Program-made: the position numbers and the translations under genes | Assembly (NCBI GenBank): GCA_017465845.1 | Contig: JAFTVH010000002.1 | Location: forward strand, 1 to 64,000 | Origin: Lachnospiraceae bacterium | GTDB taxonomy: Bacteria > Bacillota > Clostridia > Lachnospirales > Lachnospiraceae | Direction: 5' to 3' | DNA: 64,000 nt | Shown here: positions 37,214-45,229 of the stretch, one piece after another | Layout: each line of letters opens with the position of its first letter | Numbering within the stretch: the first letter of the stretch is position 1 | Notes under the pieces: model-generated | Database searches by the model: none | What the model was told of the DNA's origin: nothing | What the model saw: only the letters and a program-made list of their open reading frames with translations

Positions 37214-38848
37214 ATGAAACCCAGAATAGCCGTTTTATCCAATGTAAATATGAATTATATGATCAGGCTCTTGAAGAAGGAGTATGAGGTATATGACAGC
37301 GAAGGTTACGGAAACGAGCTGGGAACCATGATGAACCCTGCTTCCTCCTACCACAGCTTCGAACCGCAGATCACTTTTCTGATAATGGACCTGATGGAAG
37401 TGCTGGAGCATGAGCTGGAGCCGTCTGCAGGCGTTTCTTCCATAGAACGATGGTTCGGGATGCTTGAAAGCTGTCTGGACAGCCGCTGCCTGTATTATAT
37501 TTCGGATGCCTGTCTGTGGGGACCTGAGCTGGAAGTAGTCTGGGACCCTGACAGAAAGCGTGCTCTGGAAGCGGTCTGGCAGGAGACGCTGAAGGAACTG
37601 AGCAAAAAGTATTCCAATGTGTTCATCTTGCCATATCGTCAGACCATAGAGAAGCTGGGAGAAGAAAATGCTTTTTCCCTGAAAATGTGGTATCTGGGCA
37701 GAATCCTGCATACCAACGAGGCTCAGAAGAGGTTGGCAAGTCTGATTGGTGACAAAGCATCACTTCAGAGCAGGATACCTAAAAAGGTGCTGGCGCTGGA
37801 CCTAGATAATACTTTGTGGGGAGGTCTTGCAGGAGAGGCGGAGCACACACCCATAGCACTTTCCGAAGATCACGGAGGACTTGCTTATAAGAATCTGCAG
37901 AGAGTGATCCTGCAGATGCAGAAGCAGGGCGTCTTGTTAGTCATCGTATCTAAGAATAACGAGAAAGATGCCATGGATATCCTGGAAAAGCATCCTCACT
38001 GTGTCCTCAGACCGCAGTGCTTTGCAGCGCACAGAATCAATTGGAACCCTAAGCATGAAAATATTCTGGAGTTAGCCCGGGAGCTGAATCTGGGCACAGA
38101 TTCCTTTGTATTTTGGGATGACAATCCCACAGAGCGTGAATTGATAAAGACCATGCTGCCTGAGGTGGCAGTTCCCGATTTCCCCCAGAAGCCGGAAGAA
38201 CTGGCTCAGGCTATGATTGCCATTTACCGTGAATATTTTGAGAAAGCTTCCGTTACACAGGAAGACCTGGTGAAGACGGAGAGCTATGCTGCCAATGCCA
38301 GACGCAGCAGACTGCAGGGGCAGGCAGCAGATTTTGAGGATTATCTGAAGCAGCTGGAGATTCAAATTATCAGGGAAGATCCCCTTGCGAATGTGGAGCG
38401 TCTTACCCAGCTTGTGAATAAAACCAATCAATTTAACTTGACTACTATCAGGTACGACCAGTCACAAATGCAGGAAATCCTGCAAAATGAAAGCAAAAAG
38501 GTATTCCTTTACCGGGTAACGGACTGCTTTGGCGATAATGGCATCGTGGCAGCGGCCATTGTGGCGTTGGATGGCATTCCTGCCATCGAAGAACTGGTCA
38601 TGAGCTGCCGTGTCATGGGCAAGAACATTGAATATGCCATTGTGGAAGATATGGAAGATCAGCTGAGAGAAGTCGGATATACCGGGCTTGCAGCAAAGTA
38701 TATTCCAACAGCCAAGAATAAGCCCGTAGAGCTGTTCTACGAGAAGCTTGGATATGAAATTGTAAGTCAGACAGATGAAGGTGTGAAAAATTACGCCATA
38801 GACTTGGCAAAACGCCCCAAACGGGTGTATTATGCTAAGATAGGGTAG
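37214..38848 (+). CDS. FkbH-like HAD-superfamily (subfamily IIIC) enzyme, glyceryl-ACP synthesis
   Basis: A protein of 544 residues. FkbH-type enzymes take 1,3-bisphosphoglycerate, remove phosphate and load a glyceryl unit onto an acyl carrier protein. The HAD motif I is VLALDLDNTLWGG (about 192-204) with nucleophile Asp196 or Asp198. Motif II is VIVSKNNE and motif III is FWDDNPTERE. The C-terminal domain has DCFGDNGIV and MSCRVMGKNIEYAIV, with the Cys conserved in the family. An ACP gene follows 31 bases later, as expected. The presence of this module inside a pseudaminic acid operon suggests a glyceryl substituent on the sugar. Confidence 0.85.
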   Translation: MKPRIAVLSNVNMNYMIRLLKKEYEVYDSEGYGNELGTMMNPASSYHSFEPQITFLIMDLMEVLEHELEPSAGVSSIERWFGMLESCLDSRCLYYISDACLWGPELEVVWDPDRKRALEAVWQETLKELSKKYSNVFILPYRQTIEKLGEENAFSLKMWYLGRILHTNEAQKRLASLIGDKASLQSRIPKKVLALDLDNTLWGGLAGEAEHTPIALSEDHGGLAYKNLQRVILQMQKQGVLLVIVSKNNEKDAMDILEKHPHCVLRPQCFAAHRINWNPKHENILELARELNLGTDSFVFWDDNPTERELIKTMLPEVAVPDFPQKPEELAQAMIAIYREYFEKASVTQEDLVKTESYAANARRSRLQGQAADFEDYLKQLEIQIIREDPLANVERLTQLVNKTNQFNLTTIRYDQSQMQEILQNESKKVFLYRVTDCFGDNGIVAAAIVALDGIPAIEELVMSCRVMGKNIEYAIVEDMEDQLREVGYTGLAAKYIPTAKNKPVELFYEKLGYEIVSQTDEGVKNYAIDLAKRPKRVYYAKIG

Positions 38849-38879
38849 TATCAATATAAGTACATGGAGAAGTAAAGGC

Positions 38880-39098
38880 ATGAAAGAAAAGATTATTGAA
38901 CTGATAGAAGAAGTACTGCAGGTTCCTGCGGGAACGGTAACCGAAGACACAGTGATGGAGGATTTGGAAGAATGGGATTCTCTGGCGCATGTGATGATCA
39001 TAGGACAGCTGGAAGGACTGGGCATCAGCATTGATCTGGAAGAGGCTGTAGAGATCACTTCCGTAAAAGAGATTCTGGAGAAAGCGGGCGTTGAGTGA
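38880..39098 (+). CDS. Acyl carrier protein
   Basis: An acidic protein of 72 residues with the phosphopantetheine attachment site WDSLAHV (Ser34). It has the size and four-helix pattern of a free-standing ACP. Set between the FkbH-like enzyme and a GNAT gene it overlaps by 4 bases (ATGA), it is most likely the dedicated carrier of the glyceryl (or related) unit rather than the fatty-acid ACP. It needs a phosphopantetheinyl transferase from elsewhere. Confidence 0.9.
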   Translation: MKEKIIELIEEVLQVPAGTVTEDTVMEDLEEWDSLAHVMIIGQLEGLGISIDLEEAVEITSVKEILEKAGVE

Positions 39099-39643
39099 TG
39101 AGTTTTACAGTCAGACCCATTGAGGAAAAAGATCTGGAAGATATCATGCGGTGGCGCATGGATCCGGAGATTACGAAATATATGAATACGAACCCGAAGC
39201 TGACCCTGGAGGGGCAGAAAAAGTGGTTCGCCGCCATCAGTGCGAACAGTGATGTGAAGTACTGGATGATTGAGGTGGACGGGCAGGGAGCCGGTGTCAT
39301 CAATCTGACGGGACTGAACCGGGAGGACGGCGTGCTGGGCTGGGCCTATTATGTGGGCGAGAAGAAGCTGCGCAGTATGAAGCTGGCACTTGCATTGGAG
39401 ATGAGCCTGTATGATTATATTTTTGACGAGCTTCATAAGAAAAGCCTGATAGGTGATATTTTTACACTGAATAAAGGGGTCATTCAGCTCCATCTGTTGT
39501 GCGGCAGCAGAATCATAGAAGAGAAAAAGCATCATGTCTGCAAGGAAGATATCTGGTATGATGTGACCTTTATGGAGATGACGGCAGAACACTGGAATGA
39601 AATCAGAGCCTCCAAGAAATATGAGAAAATGAAGTTTTCATAA
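39095..39643 (+). CDS. pseH: PseH-like GNAT N-acyltransferase with unusual acyl-donor loop
   Basis: A protein of 182 residues, GNAT fold: FTVRPIEEKDLEDIMRWRMDPEI at the start (typical of PseH), GQKKWFAAIS, VLGWAYYVGEKKL, then LHLLCGSRIIEEKKHH and WYDVTFMEMTAEHW. PseH acetylates the 4-amino group of the UDP-altrosamine intermediate. The usual acetyl-CoA loop (R/Q-x-x-G-x-G/A) is not seen; the position reads KKLRSMKLALA. Its start overlaps the ACP stop. The acyl donor may therefore be the neighbouring ACP, which is inference. The symbol is given for pathway position and is not proven. Confidence 0.65.
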   Translation: MMSFTVRPIEEKDLEDIMRWRMDPEITKYMNTNPKLTLEGQKKWFAAISANSDVKYWMIEVDGQGAGVINLTGLNREDGVLGWAYYVGEKKLRSMKLALALEMSLYDYIFDELHKKSLIGDIFTLNKGVIQLHLLCGSRIIEEKKHHVCKEDIWYDVTFMEMTAEHWNEIRASKKYEKMKFS

Positions 39644-39703
39644 CGCTGCAGTTTGGCCTGTGGCCGAACCGTGACTTTGTGACTGTAAGGAAGGATGAGA
39701 ACC

Positions 39704-40768
39704 ATGAAGAAAGAGATTATGATCGGGAACCGCCTGATCAGCGAGAATTCCCCTACTTTTATCATAGCAGAGATGTCAGCCAATCATTTGATGGATTTCG
39801 ACAGGGCAGTAGCTATCATGCAGGCTGCAAAGGATGCAGGGGCAGATGCCATTAAGGTGCAGACTTATACGCCGGATACCATTACTCTGGACTGCGATGA
39901 TCCCTGTTTCCAGATCACCCAGGGAACGATCTGGGACGGTACCACACTGCATAAGCTGTATCAGACTGCTTATACTCCCTGGGAGTGGCAGCCTAAACTG
40001 AAAAAGATTGCCGAGGAAATGGGACTGATCTTCTTTTCCTCTCCTTTTGACCTGACCAGCATTGATTTCCTGGAGGAAATGGATGTGCCGGTATACAAAG
40101 TGGCAAGCTTTGAAATCAATGATATTCCTTTTATCAGAAAGATTGCAAAGACCGGTAAACCCATTATTATGTCTACCGGTATCGCCTATATGTCCGATAT
40201 TGAACTGGCGCTGAAGACCTGTAAAGAAGAAGGCAACGAGAATGTGATCCTGCTCAAATGTAGTTCTGCTTATCCTGCCCCTTACGAAGACATCAACTTA
40301 AAGACCATTCCTTCCATGAAGGAAGTCTTTGACTGTGTGGTGGGATTATCCGATCACACCATGGGCTGCGCCGTGGCAGGAGCCGGTGTAGCACTGGGCG
40401 CAAAAGTAGTAGAGAAGCACCTGACCTTAAGAAGGGCAGACGGAGGTGTTGACGCTGCTTTTTCCATGGAACCAGAAGAGTTCAAGGAAATGGTGGACAA
40501 TATCCGCATGATTGAGAAGGCACTGGGGAAAGTGACCTACGACCTGACAGCCAAGCAGAAAGCCAGCAGAGATCATGCCAGATCCCTTTTCGTGGCGCAG
40601 GATATGAAAGCAGGAGATGTGTTCACACCTGAAAATCTGAAATCCGTGCGTCCTTCCTGCGGTATGCATACAAAGCATTATGAGGAAGTACTTGGAAAGA
40701 AAATTACGAAAGATGCCAAACTGGGAACTCCGATGTCCTGGGATTTGGTGGATTTTGAAGAAGAGTAG
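39704..40768 (+). CDS. pseI: Pseudaminic acid synthase
   Basis: A protein of 354 residues that condenses the 6-deoxy-altrose derivative with phosphoenolpyruvate to make pseudaminic acid. The NeuB-type TIM barrel shows IIAEMSANHLMDFDRA, AIKVQTYTPDTITLDCDD, the PseI-typical YTPWEW, FFSSPFD, VYKVASFEIND, STGIA, GLSDHTMG and VVEKHLTL. The C-terminal SAF domain (about 290-350) follows, with SLFVAQDMKAGD and RPSCGMH. The start was set at ATG 39704 because AAGGAAGG lies 9 bases upstream; ATG 39695 sits on top of that RBS. Confidence 0.9.
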   Translation: MKKEIMIGNRLISENSPTFIIAEMSANHLMDFDRAVAIMQAAKDAGADAIKVQTYTPDTITLDCDDPCFQITQGTIWDGTTLHKLYQTAYTPWEWQPKLKKIAEEMGLIFFSSPFDLTSIDFLEEMDVPVYKVASFEINDIPFIRKIAKTGKPIIMSTGIAYMSDIELALKTCKEEGNENVILLKCSSAYPAPYEDINLKTIPSMKEVFDCVVGLSDHTMGCAVAGAGVALGAKVVEKHLTLRRADGGVDAAFSMEPEEFKEMVDNIRMIEKALGKVTYDLTAKQKASRDHARSLFVAQDMKAGDVFTPENLKSVRPSCGMHTKHYEEVLGKKITKDAKLGTPMSWDLVDFEEE

Positions 40769-40825
40769 GCTGGTGCGATTCAGTAAATTTTTTCAACGAT
40801 AGCGTGCCGGTGATATCTGTTCGAC

Positions 40826-41003
40826 ATGTCGTTGGATGTATGCAGAAAAACTGGCTTCCAATGTCCAAAATACGTTATCTTTTGCGGCAAAATGGAGGCT
40901 ATCAGGTGGTCTTTGGACATATACAGGAAAATCGGTCTGAAATGTCCACAATTTGCTCAATTCTTGGACATTGAGAAGAATTCTTGCTTATATATGTCCA
41001 AAC
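40826..41003. repeat. Three TTGGACAT...ATGTCCAA hairpin units
   Basis: Left arms lie at 40832 (degenerate TTGGATGT), 40913 and 40964 (TTGGACAT). Right arms lie at 40861, 40942 and 40994 (ATGTCCA with A or C after it). The left-to-right distance is 29, 29 and 30 bases, so three evenly built stem-loops follow one another. Short open frames across this stretch look like read-throughs of the repeat and not genes. Confidence 0.65.
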
Positions 41004-41050
41004 GCCTTATATTTTAGCATCAATTTTTTAATGCTTGTTCTGAGGAGTAG

Positions 41051-41458
41051 TTTTTATCCGCTGTCATTGCTCTGAAATGGGCGCTTTCGACGGATAAAAC
41101 TGGAAAAAGTAGAGTTTTAATCCGCCGGCATTGTTCTAAAATGGGCGCTTTCGGCGGATAAAAATAGAAAAAGTGGAGTTTTAATCCGCCGGCTTTACTC
41201 TAAAATGGGCGCTTTCGACGGATAAAAATAGAAAAAATGGAGTTTTAATCCGCCGGCGTTGCTCTAAAATGGGCGTTTTCGACGGATAAAACTGGAAAAA
41301 ATGAAGTTTTAATCCGTTGTCATTGCTCTGAAACGGTAATTTTCGACAGCTAAAAATAGAAAAAATGAAGTTTTAATCCGTTGTTATCGCTCTAAAATGG
41401 GCGTTTTCGACGGATAAAACTGGAAAAAAGAAGTTTTTATCCGCTAGTATCGCTTCAC
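41051..41458. repeat. Array of six 64-bp tandem hairpin repeats plus a partial seventh
   Basis: Units start at 41051, 41115, 41179, 41243, 41307 and 41371, each 63-64 bases; a partial unit runs 41434-41458. Each has a left arm TTTT(A)ATCCG and a right arm CGGATAAAA about 30 bases later. In unit 2 the stem extends to CCGCCG/CGGCGG. The loop holds a conserved CTCTAAAATGGGCG-like core. Unit 5 has a damaged right arm. Together with the hairpins at 40826-41003, this fills the 752-base gap between pseI and pseG (40769-41520), where no convincing gene or promoter was seen. Confidence 0.85.
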
Positions 41459-41520
41459 AGACCAAATTATGGGTGAGACGCATAAGTACGCGGAGAAGAA
41501 AAGCTGCTTTAGGAGGACCT

Positions 41521-42681
41521 ATGTATTATTTTCGTGCAGACGGCAATGCCGTAACAGGTGCCGGACATCTGATGCGGTGTCTGACCATAGCGGATGAATT
41601 GAATAAATTGCCGGAAAGCGCGGGACAGATCACCTTCCTCTGCGCGGATGCTTCTTCCGGGAAGCTGGCGGCGGACAGAGGGTACAAGACCATTGTTCTG
41701 CAGACGGATTATCGTAACATGGAAGAAGAATTGCCCAAGCTGCCGAAGCTGTTAGGAGAAGGCGCGGCTGCCATTTTGGTGGACAGTTATCACGTGACGG
41801 AAAGCTACTTAAAGCAGCTTAGAGAGTACGGTCGTGTTTTGCTGCTGGATGATATGGGACAAAAAGCCTGGCCTGTGGACGGCGTCATCAATTACAATGC
41901 CTTTGCCCGTGATGAGTGGTACGAGCAGCTGTATCGGGAGCCCATGGAATCCTCGGAACCCATGGAATCCTCGGAGCCCATGGAATCCCCGGAAATCATG
42001 GAATCCCCGGAAACCATGGAATCCCCGGAAACCATGGAATCCGGAAGACCGGGCAGCAGGCGGCCCGACCGTTATATCGGCAGTGCCTATGTCCCCATTC
42101 GTCCGCAGTTCCTGAACGTCCCGTACACCGTCCGCGATCAGGTAAAGGAAGTCCTGATCACAACAGGCGGCGGCGACAGCGAAAACATAGCGGCAGAAAT
42201 TTTGAGGGCTATCGCCAATCCCAAGTGGAATTACCATATAGTGGTTGGCCGCTTCAATAAACATTTTGAAAAGTGGAAGCAGTGGGAGCAGAATTTCCCA
42301 CAGATTCATGTTCATCATGATGTACAGGATATGGCTTCTTTGATGAAACAGTGCGACCTTGCGGTGACGGCAGGGGGGACTACCATCTACGAACTGGCTG
42401 CCATCGGTGTGCCGTTTTTGTGTTTCTCCTATGCGGAGAACCAGGAGGCTTTGACGGAATATATCGGCAGAGAGCAGATTGCAGGATATTGCGGAGCATA
42501 CCATCATGACAGGCAGCAGACACTGGCAGCCATGAAAGAACTGGCGCAGAAGGTCTCAGACAGCCATGAACTTCGCTTACAGATGTATGAAGCCGAGAAA
42601 AAAATGATAGACGGGCACGGTGCAGAGCGGATTGCCCGTGTGTTGACAGAAAGGAAATCGTTGCATGAAGACACCCACTGA
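41521..42681 (+). CDS. pseG: UDP-2,4-diacetamido-2,4,6-trideoxy-beta-L-altropyranose hydrolase with internal repeat
   Basis: A protein of 386 residues that removes UDP from the pseudaminic acid precursor. It is a GT-B-like fold: FRADGNAVTGAGHLMRC (catalytic-region His16), LVDSYHV, LLLDDMGQ, ITTGGGDSEN and TAGGTTIYELAAIGVPF are typical of PseG. ATG 41521 has AGGAGG 6 bases upstream; an upstream in-frame start at 41473 has none. Residues 140-175 are a six-copy hexapeptide repeat (about EPMESS) not expected in the family, between the N-terminal domain and the YIGSAYVPIRPQF strand. It overlaps the next gene by 17 bases. Confidence 0.8.
   Translation: MYYFRADGNAVTGAGHLMRCLTIADELNKLPESAGQITFLCADASSGKLAADRGYKTIVLQTDYRNMEEELPKLPKLLGEGAAAILVDSYHVTESYLKQLREYGRVLLLDDMGQKAWPVDGVINYNAFARDEWYEQLYREPMESSEPMESSEPMESPEIMESPETMESPETMESGRPGSRRPDRYIGSAYVPIRPQFLNVPYTVRDQVKEVLITTGGGDSENIAAEILRAIANPKWNYHIVVGRFNKHFEKWKQWEQNFPQIHVHHDVQDMASLMKQCDLAVTAGGTTIYELAAIGVPFLCFSYAENQEALTEYIGREQIAGYCGAYHHDRQQTLAAMKELAQKVSDSHELRLQMYEAEKKMIDGHGAERIARVLTERKSLHEDTH
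41938..42045 (+). repeat. Six 18-bp in-frame tandem repeats inside pseG
   Basis: Six consecutive 18-base units begin at 41938, 41956, 41974, 41992, 42010 and 42028, with the core CCATGGAATCC or a one-base variant. They encode EPMESS twice, then EPMESP, EIMESP, ETMESP and ETMESG. As the period is a multiple of three, copy-number changes would alter loop length without breaking the frame. Confidence 0.9.
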
Positions 42682-44260
42682 AAGTTTGCAGATGTGGAAA
42701 AAGAAGATAAAGAGTGAGTGGAAGCTGGCTTTCCTGGCGGCTGTGGTGATCGGGCTTGTGGTGCATCTTCCCATGATGTTATCCGACATTCCCAATCATG
42801 ACGGTCTTGCCAGTATGTATTTTGACCAGAATATGATTACTTCAGGACGCTGGTTTTTGATGGTGGCCTGCGGATTTTCTTCCTATTATACGCTGCCATG
42901 GCTGATCGGACTCATTGCTATCCTGTGGCTTGGTGTTACGGCTGCACTTCTGGTGGAATTTCTGGAGGTGAAGGACCGCGTCACCATCGTGCTGATCAGC
43001 GGCCTTCTGGTGACTTTCCCGGCACTGGCATCTACCTTTGCCTACGTATTTACCATGGATGGCTATATGCTTGCCCTGATGCTGGCAGTTGCCGCTGTCG
43101 TGTGCGTGAAGAAGTTAAAATACGGCTTTCTGCCCGGCGCAGTGTGCCTGGCCTTCAGTCTGGGAACATACCAGTCCTACCTGGCATTTACGGTAATCTT
43201 ATGTATCTACGGAATTCTCATGCTTGCTATGGAAAAAGGGACTGTTGCGGATAAGTTTAAAAAGGCACTGCAGTACCTGTACATGGGTATTTTGGGCGTG
43301 GTTCTGTACTACGGAATCCTGCAGATTCTGTTAAAGATACAGGGAAAAGTGTTGGATACCTATCAGGGCATCAACAGCATGGAAAGCGGTATCTTATCAG
43401 GCGGTATCACTTCCCTTTTAGCGACCATCAAGAATATGTACAAGGACTTCTTTGCTTTTACCTTAAACGGAAATGTATTGATTAATAATACCTGGTCCAT
43501 GGCAGCAGTTACGCTTCTGGTATTGCTGACACTGTTTGTCCTGCTCTGGATGACATTGCAGAGAGGCTGGTGGAAGAAGTTCTGGTTCTGGTGCCTGTTA
43601 GGACTGGCAGCAGTGGGGCTTCCCGTTGCCACCAACATTATCCTGATGATCACGCCGAATGTGACTTATCATCTGTTGATGCGATATCAGTGGGTGCTTT
43701 ACCTGATTCTGCCCATCAGCTTTATCAGCAGATACGGACGAAAAGAAGACGTAACCGCTTCCTGGGGAGTGCTTCTTGCCGCAGCAGTTCTTATAGGTAA
43801 TTTTGCGGTAACCGACAATATTGCCTACTCCAATCTTCAGAAGCGCTATGAAAAAACATATGCTTACTGCGTCAGATTACTGGACCGCATTGAGCAGACC
43901 CCCGGTTATTACCGGGGAATCCCCATTGCCATGATCGGGGTGGTAGGAAATGAATCTTATCCTTTGACAGATATCACCGGTGAGGTGACATCTAACATGA
44001 TCGGAATGAATGGTGATGTGCTCCTTTATACAGGAGACAATTATAAGAGCTTTATCAAGCATTATCTGGGAGCAGAGCTGAATATTTTGCCCGCAGAAGT
44101 CATGAGTGAGATTTATTATTCGGAAGAATACCGTGCCATGGACAGTTTTCCGGGGGAAAACAGCACCAAAGTGGTGGACGGTATCCTGTACGTGAAAACA
44201 GAAAATATTGACAAGACACCGTTGGAAACGGAAAGTACAAATATAACGGAAGGAAAATGA
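42665..44260 (+). CDS. GtrII-family membrane glucosyltransferase
   Basis: A protein of 531 residues with about a dozen helices, a good match to the GtrII family. After TM1 comes IPNHDGLASMYFDQNMITSGRWF (HD at 45-46, GRW at 61-63), then AYVFTMDGYMLALML and LSLGTYQSYLAF-like blocks (here AFSLGTYQSYLAF). GtrII enzymes transfer glucose from undecaprenyl-phosphate glucose to a glycan outside the membrane. The adjacent GtrB-like gene, overlapping by 4 bases, would make the donor. The C-terminal outer domain is about 140 residues. No GtrA flippase gene accompanies the pair. Confidence 0.85.
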   Translation: MKTPTESLQMWKKKIKSEWKLAFLAAVVIGLVVHLPMMLSDIPNHDGLASMYFDQNMITSGRWFLMVACGFSSYYTLPWLIGLIAILWLGVTAALLVEFLEVKDRVTIVLISGLLVTFPALASTFAYVFTMDGYMLALMLAVAAVVCVKKLKYGFLPGAVCLAFSLGTYQSYLAFTVILCIYGILMLAMEKGTVADKFKKALQYLYMGILGVVLYYGILQILLKIQGKVLDTYQGINSMESGILSGGITSLLATIKNMYKDFFAFTLNGNVLINNTWSMAAVTLLVLLTLFVLLWMTLQRGWWKKFWFWCLLGLAAVGLPVATNIILMITPNVTYHLLMRYQWVLYLILPISFISRYGRKEDVTASWGVLLAAAVLIGNFAVTDNIAYSNLQKRYEKTYAYCVRLLDRIEQTPGYYRGIPIAMIGVVGNESYPLTDITGEVTSNMIGMNGDVLLYTGDNYKSFIKHYLGAELNILPAEVMSEIYYSEEYRAMDSFPGENSTKVVDGILYVKTENIDKTPLETESTNITEGK

Positions 44261-45210
44261 ATATGGCTTTATTATCCATCGTATTACCATCCTACAACGA
44301 AGAACAGAATATCGCCAATACAGCCCGGGTGCTGGCACAACTTCTGGAGAAAGAGCAGATTGAGTATGAGCTGATTTTTGTCAGCGACGGCTCCAAAGAT
44401 GCCACTTATACGGAAATCCTGAAGGCCGCTGCCGCAAATCCCAGGATCAAAGGCACAGAATTCTCCAGAAATTTTGGAAAGGAGGCTTCCATCTTTGCCG
44501 GATTATCCCTGGCAGTGGGTGACGCCGTGATCGTTATGGATTGTGACCTGCAGCATCCGCCTCAGGTTATCCCGAGGATGTGGAAGCTGTGGCAGGAGGG
44601 CTATGAAGTAGTAGAAGGCATTAAACTCAGCCGCGGCAGGGAAAGTCTGGCTCACAAGATGTCTGCCGGTCTTTTTTACAAGATTATGAGCCGTCTGATC
44701 AAGATGGACATGAACGCTTCTTCCGACTATAAGCTTCTGGACCGCAAGGTAGTAAACGTGCTTCTGGAGCTCCCGGAGAAAAATACCTTCTTCCGTGCCC
44801 TGACTTTCTGGGCCGGTTTCAACACTACCACGGTGGAGTATGAAGTGCAGGAGAGAGCCTACGGAGAGAGCAAATGGTCTCTTTTAAGCCTGATGAAGTA
44901 TGCCATCACCAATGCAACTTCTTTCAGTACTTTGCCGCTGCAGCTGGTGACATTTATGGGAATGATATCTATTCTATTCAGCGTCATTCTGGCTATTCAG
45001 ACTATGTTCAAATATCTGTCCGGAACAGCAGTAGAAGGATTTACTACAGTTATACTTCTGGTATTGATCATCGGCGGTTTTATCATGCTGAGCCTGGGAA
45101 TCATCGGCCATTATATTGCAAGGATTTATGAAGAAGTAAAGGGCAGACCCAGATACATCATTAGTAAAGTTACAGAGAATGTAATGGGAAATGCGACAGG
45201 AAAAGGCTGA
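44257..45210 (+). CDS. GtrB-like polyprenyl-phosphate glycosyltransferase (GT2)
   Basis: A protein of 317 residues. GT2 domain with LSIVLPSYNEEQNI, IFVSDGSKD (Asp44), RNFGKEASIFAGL and VMDCDLQHPP (about 94-103), then two C-terminal helices ending in LGIIGHYIARIYEEVKGRP, the standard GtrB/bactoprenol glucosyltransferase plan. It transfers glucose or another hexose from a nucleotide donor to undecaprenyl phosphate in the inner leaflet. It starts within the stop of the GtrII gene (ATGA). Confidence 0.9.
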   Translation: MNMALLSIVLPSYNEEQNIANTARVLAQLLEKEQIEYELIFVSDGSKDATYTEILKAAAANPRIKGTEFSRNFGKEASIFAGLSLAVGDAVIVMDCDLQHPPQVIPRMWKLWQEGYEVVEGIKLSRGRESLAHKMSAGLFYKIMSRLIKMDMNASSDYKLLDRKVVNVLLELPEKNTFFRALTFWAGFNTTTVEYEVQERAYGESKWSLLSLMKYAITNATSFSTLPLQLVTFMGMISILFSVILAIQTMFKYLSGTAVEGFTTVILLVLIIGGFIMLSLGIIGHYIARIYEEVKGRPRYIISKVTENVMGNATGKG

Positions 45211-45229
45211 GCCGCGAAAGGGAATTTGT

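Noticed and set aside
40826..41017. Small plus-strand open frame of 63 codons
   Set aside because: It runs through the TTGGACAT hairpin units and its sequence is just their translation; no RBS before its ATG.
41051..41458. CRISPR array
   Set aside because: The 64-base units are repeated over their whole length with no unique spacers, and no cas gene is in the window.
41051..41458. Row of Rho-independent terminators
   Set aside because: The stems are followed by A-runs on the plus strand, and by symmetry on the minus strand too. T-runs come only with the next unit about 20 bases later.
41809..42507. Minus-strand open frame encoding a GFHGFR-type repeat protein
   Set aside because: It is the antisense of the 18-base repeat in pseG; no RBS or promoter is seen and the plus-strand PseG family match is clear.
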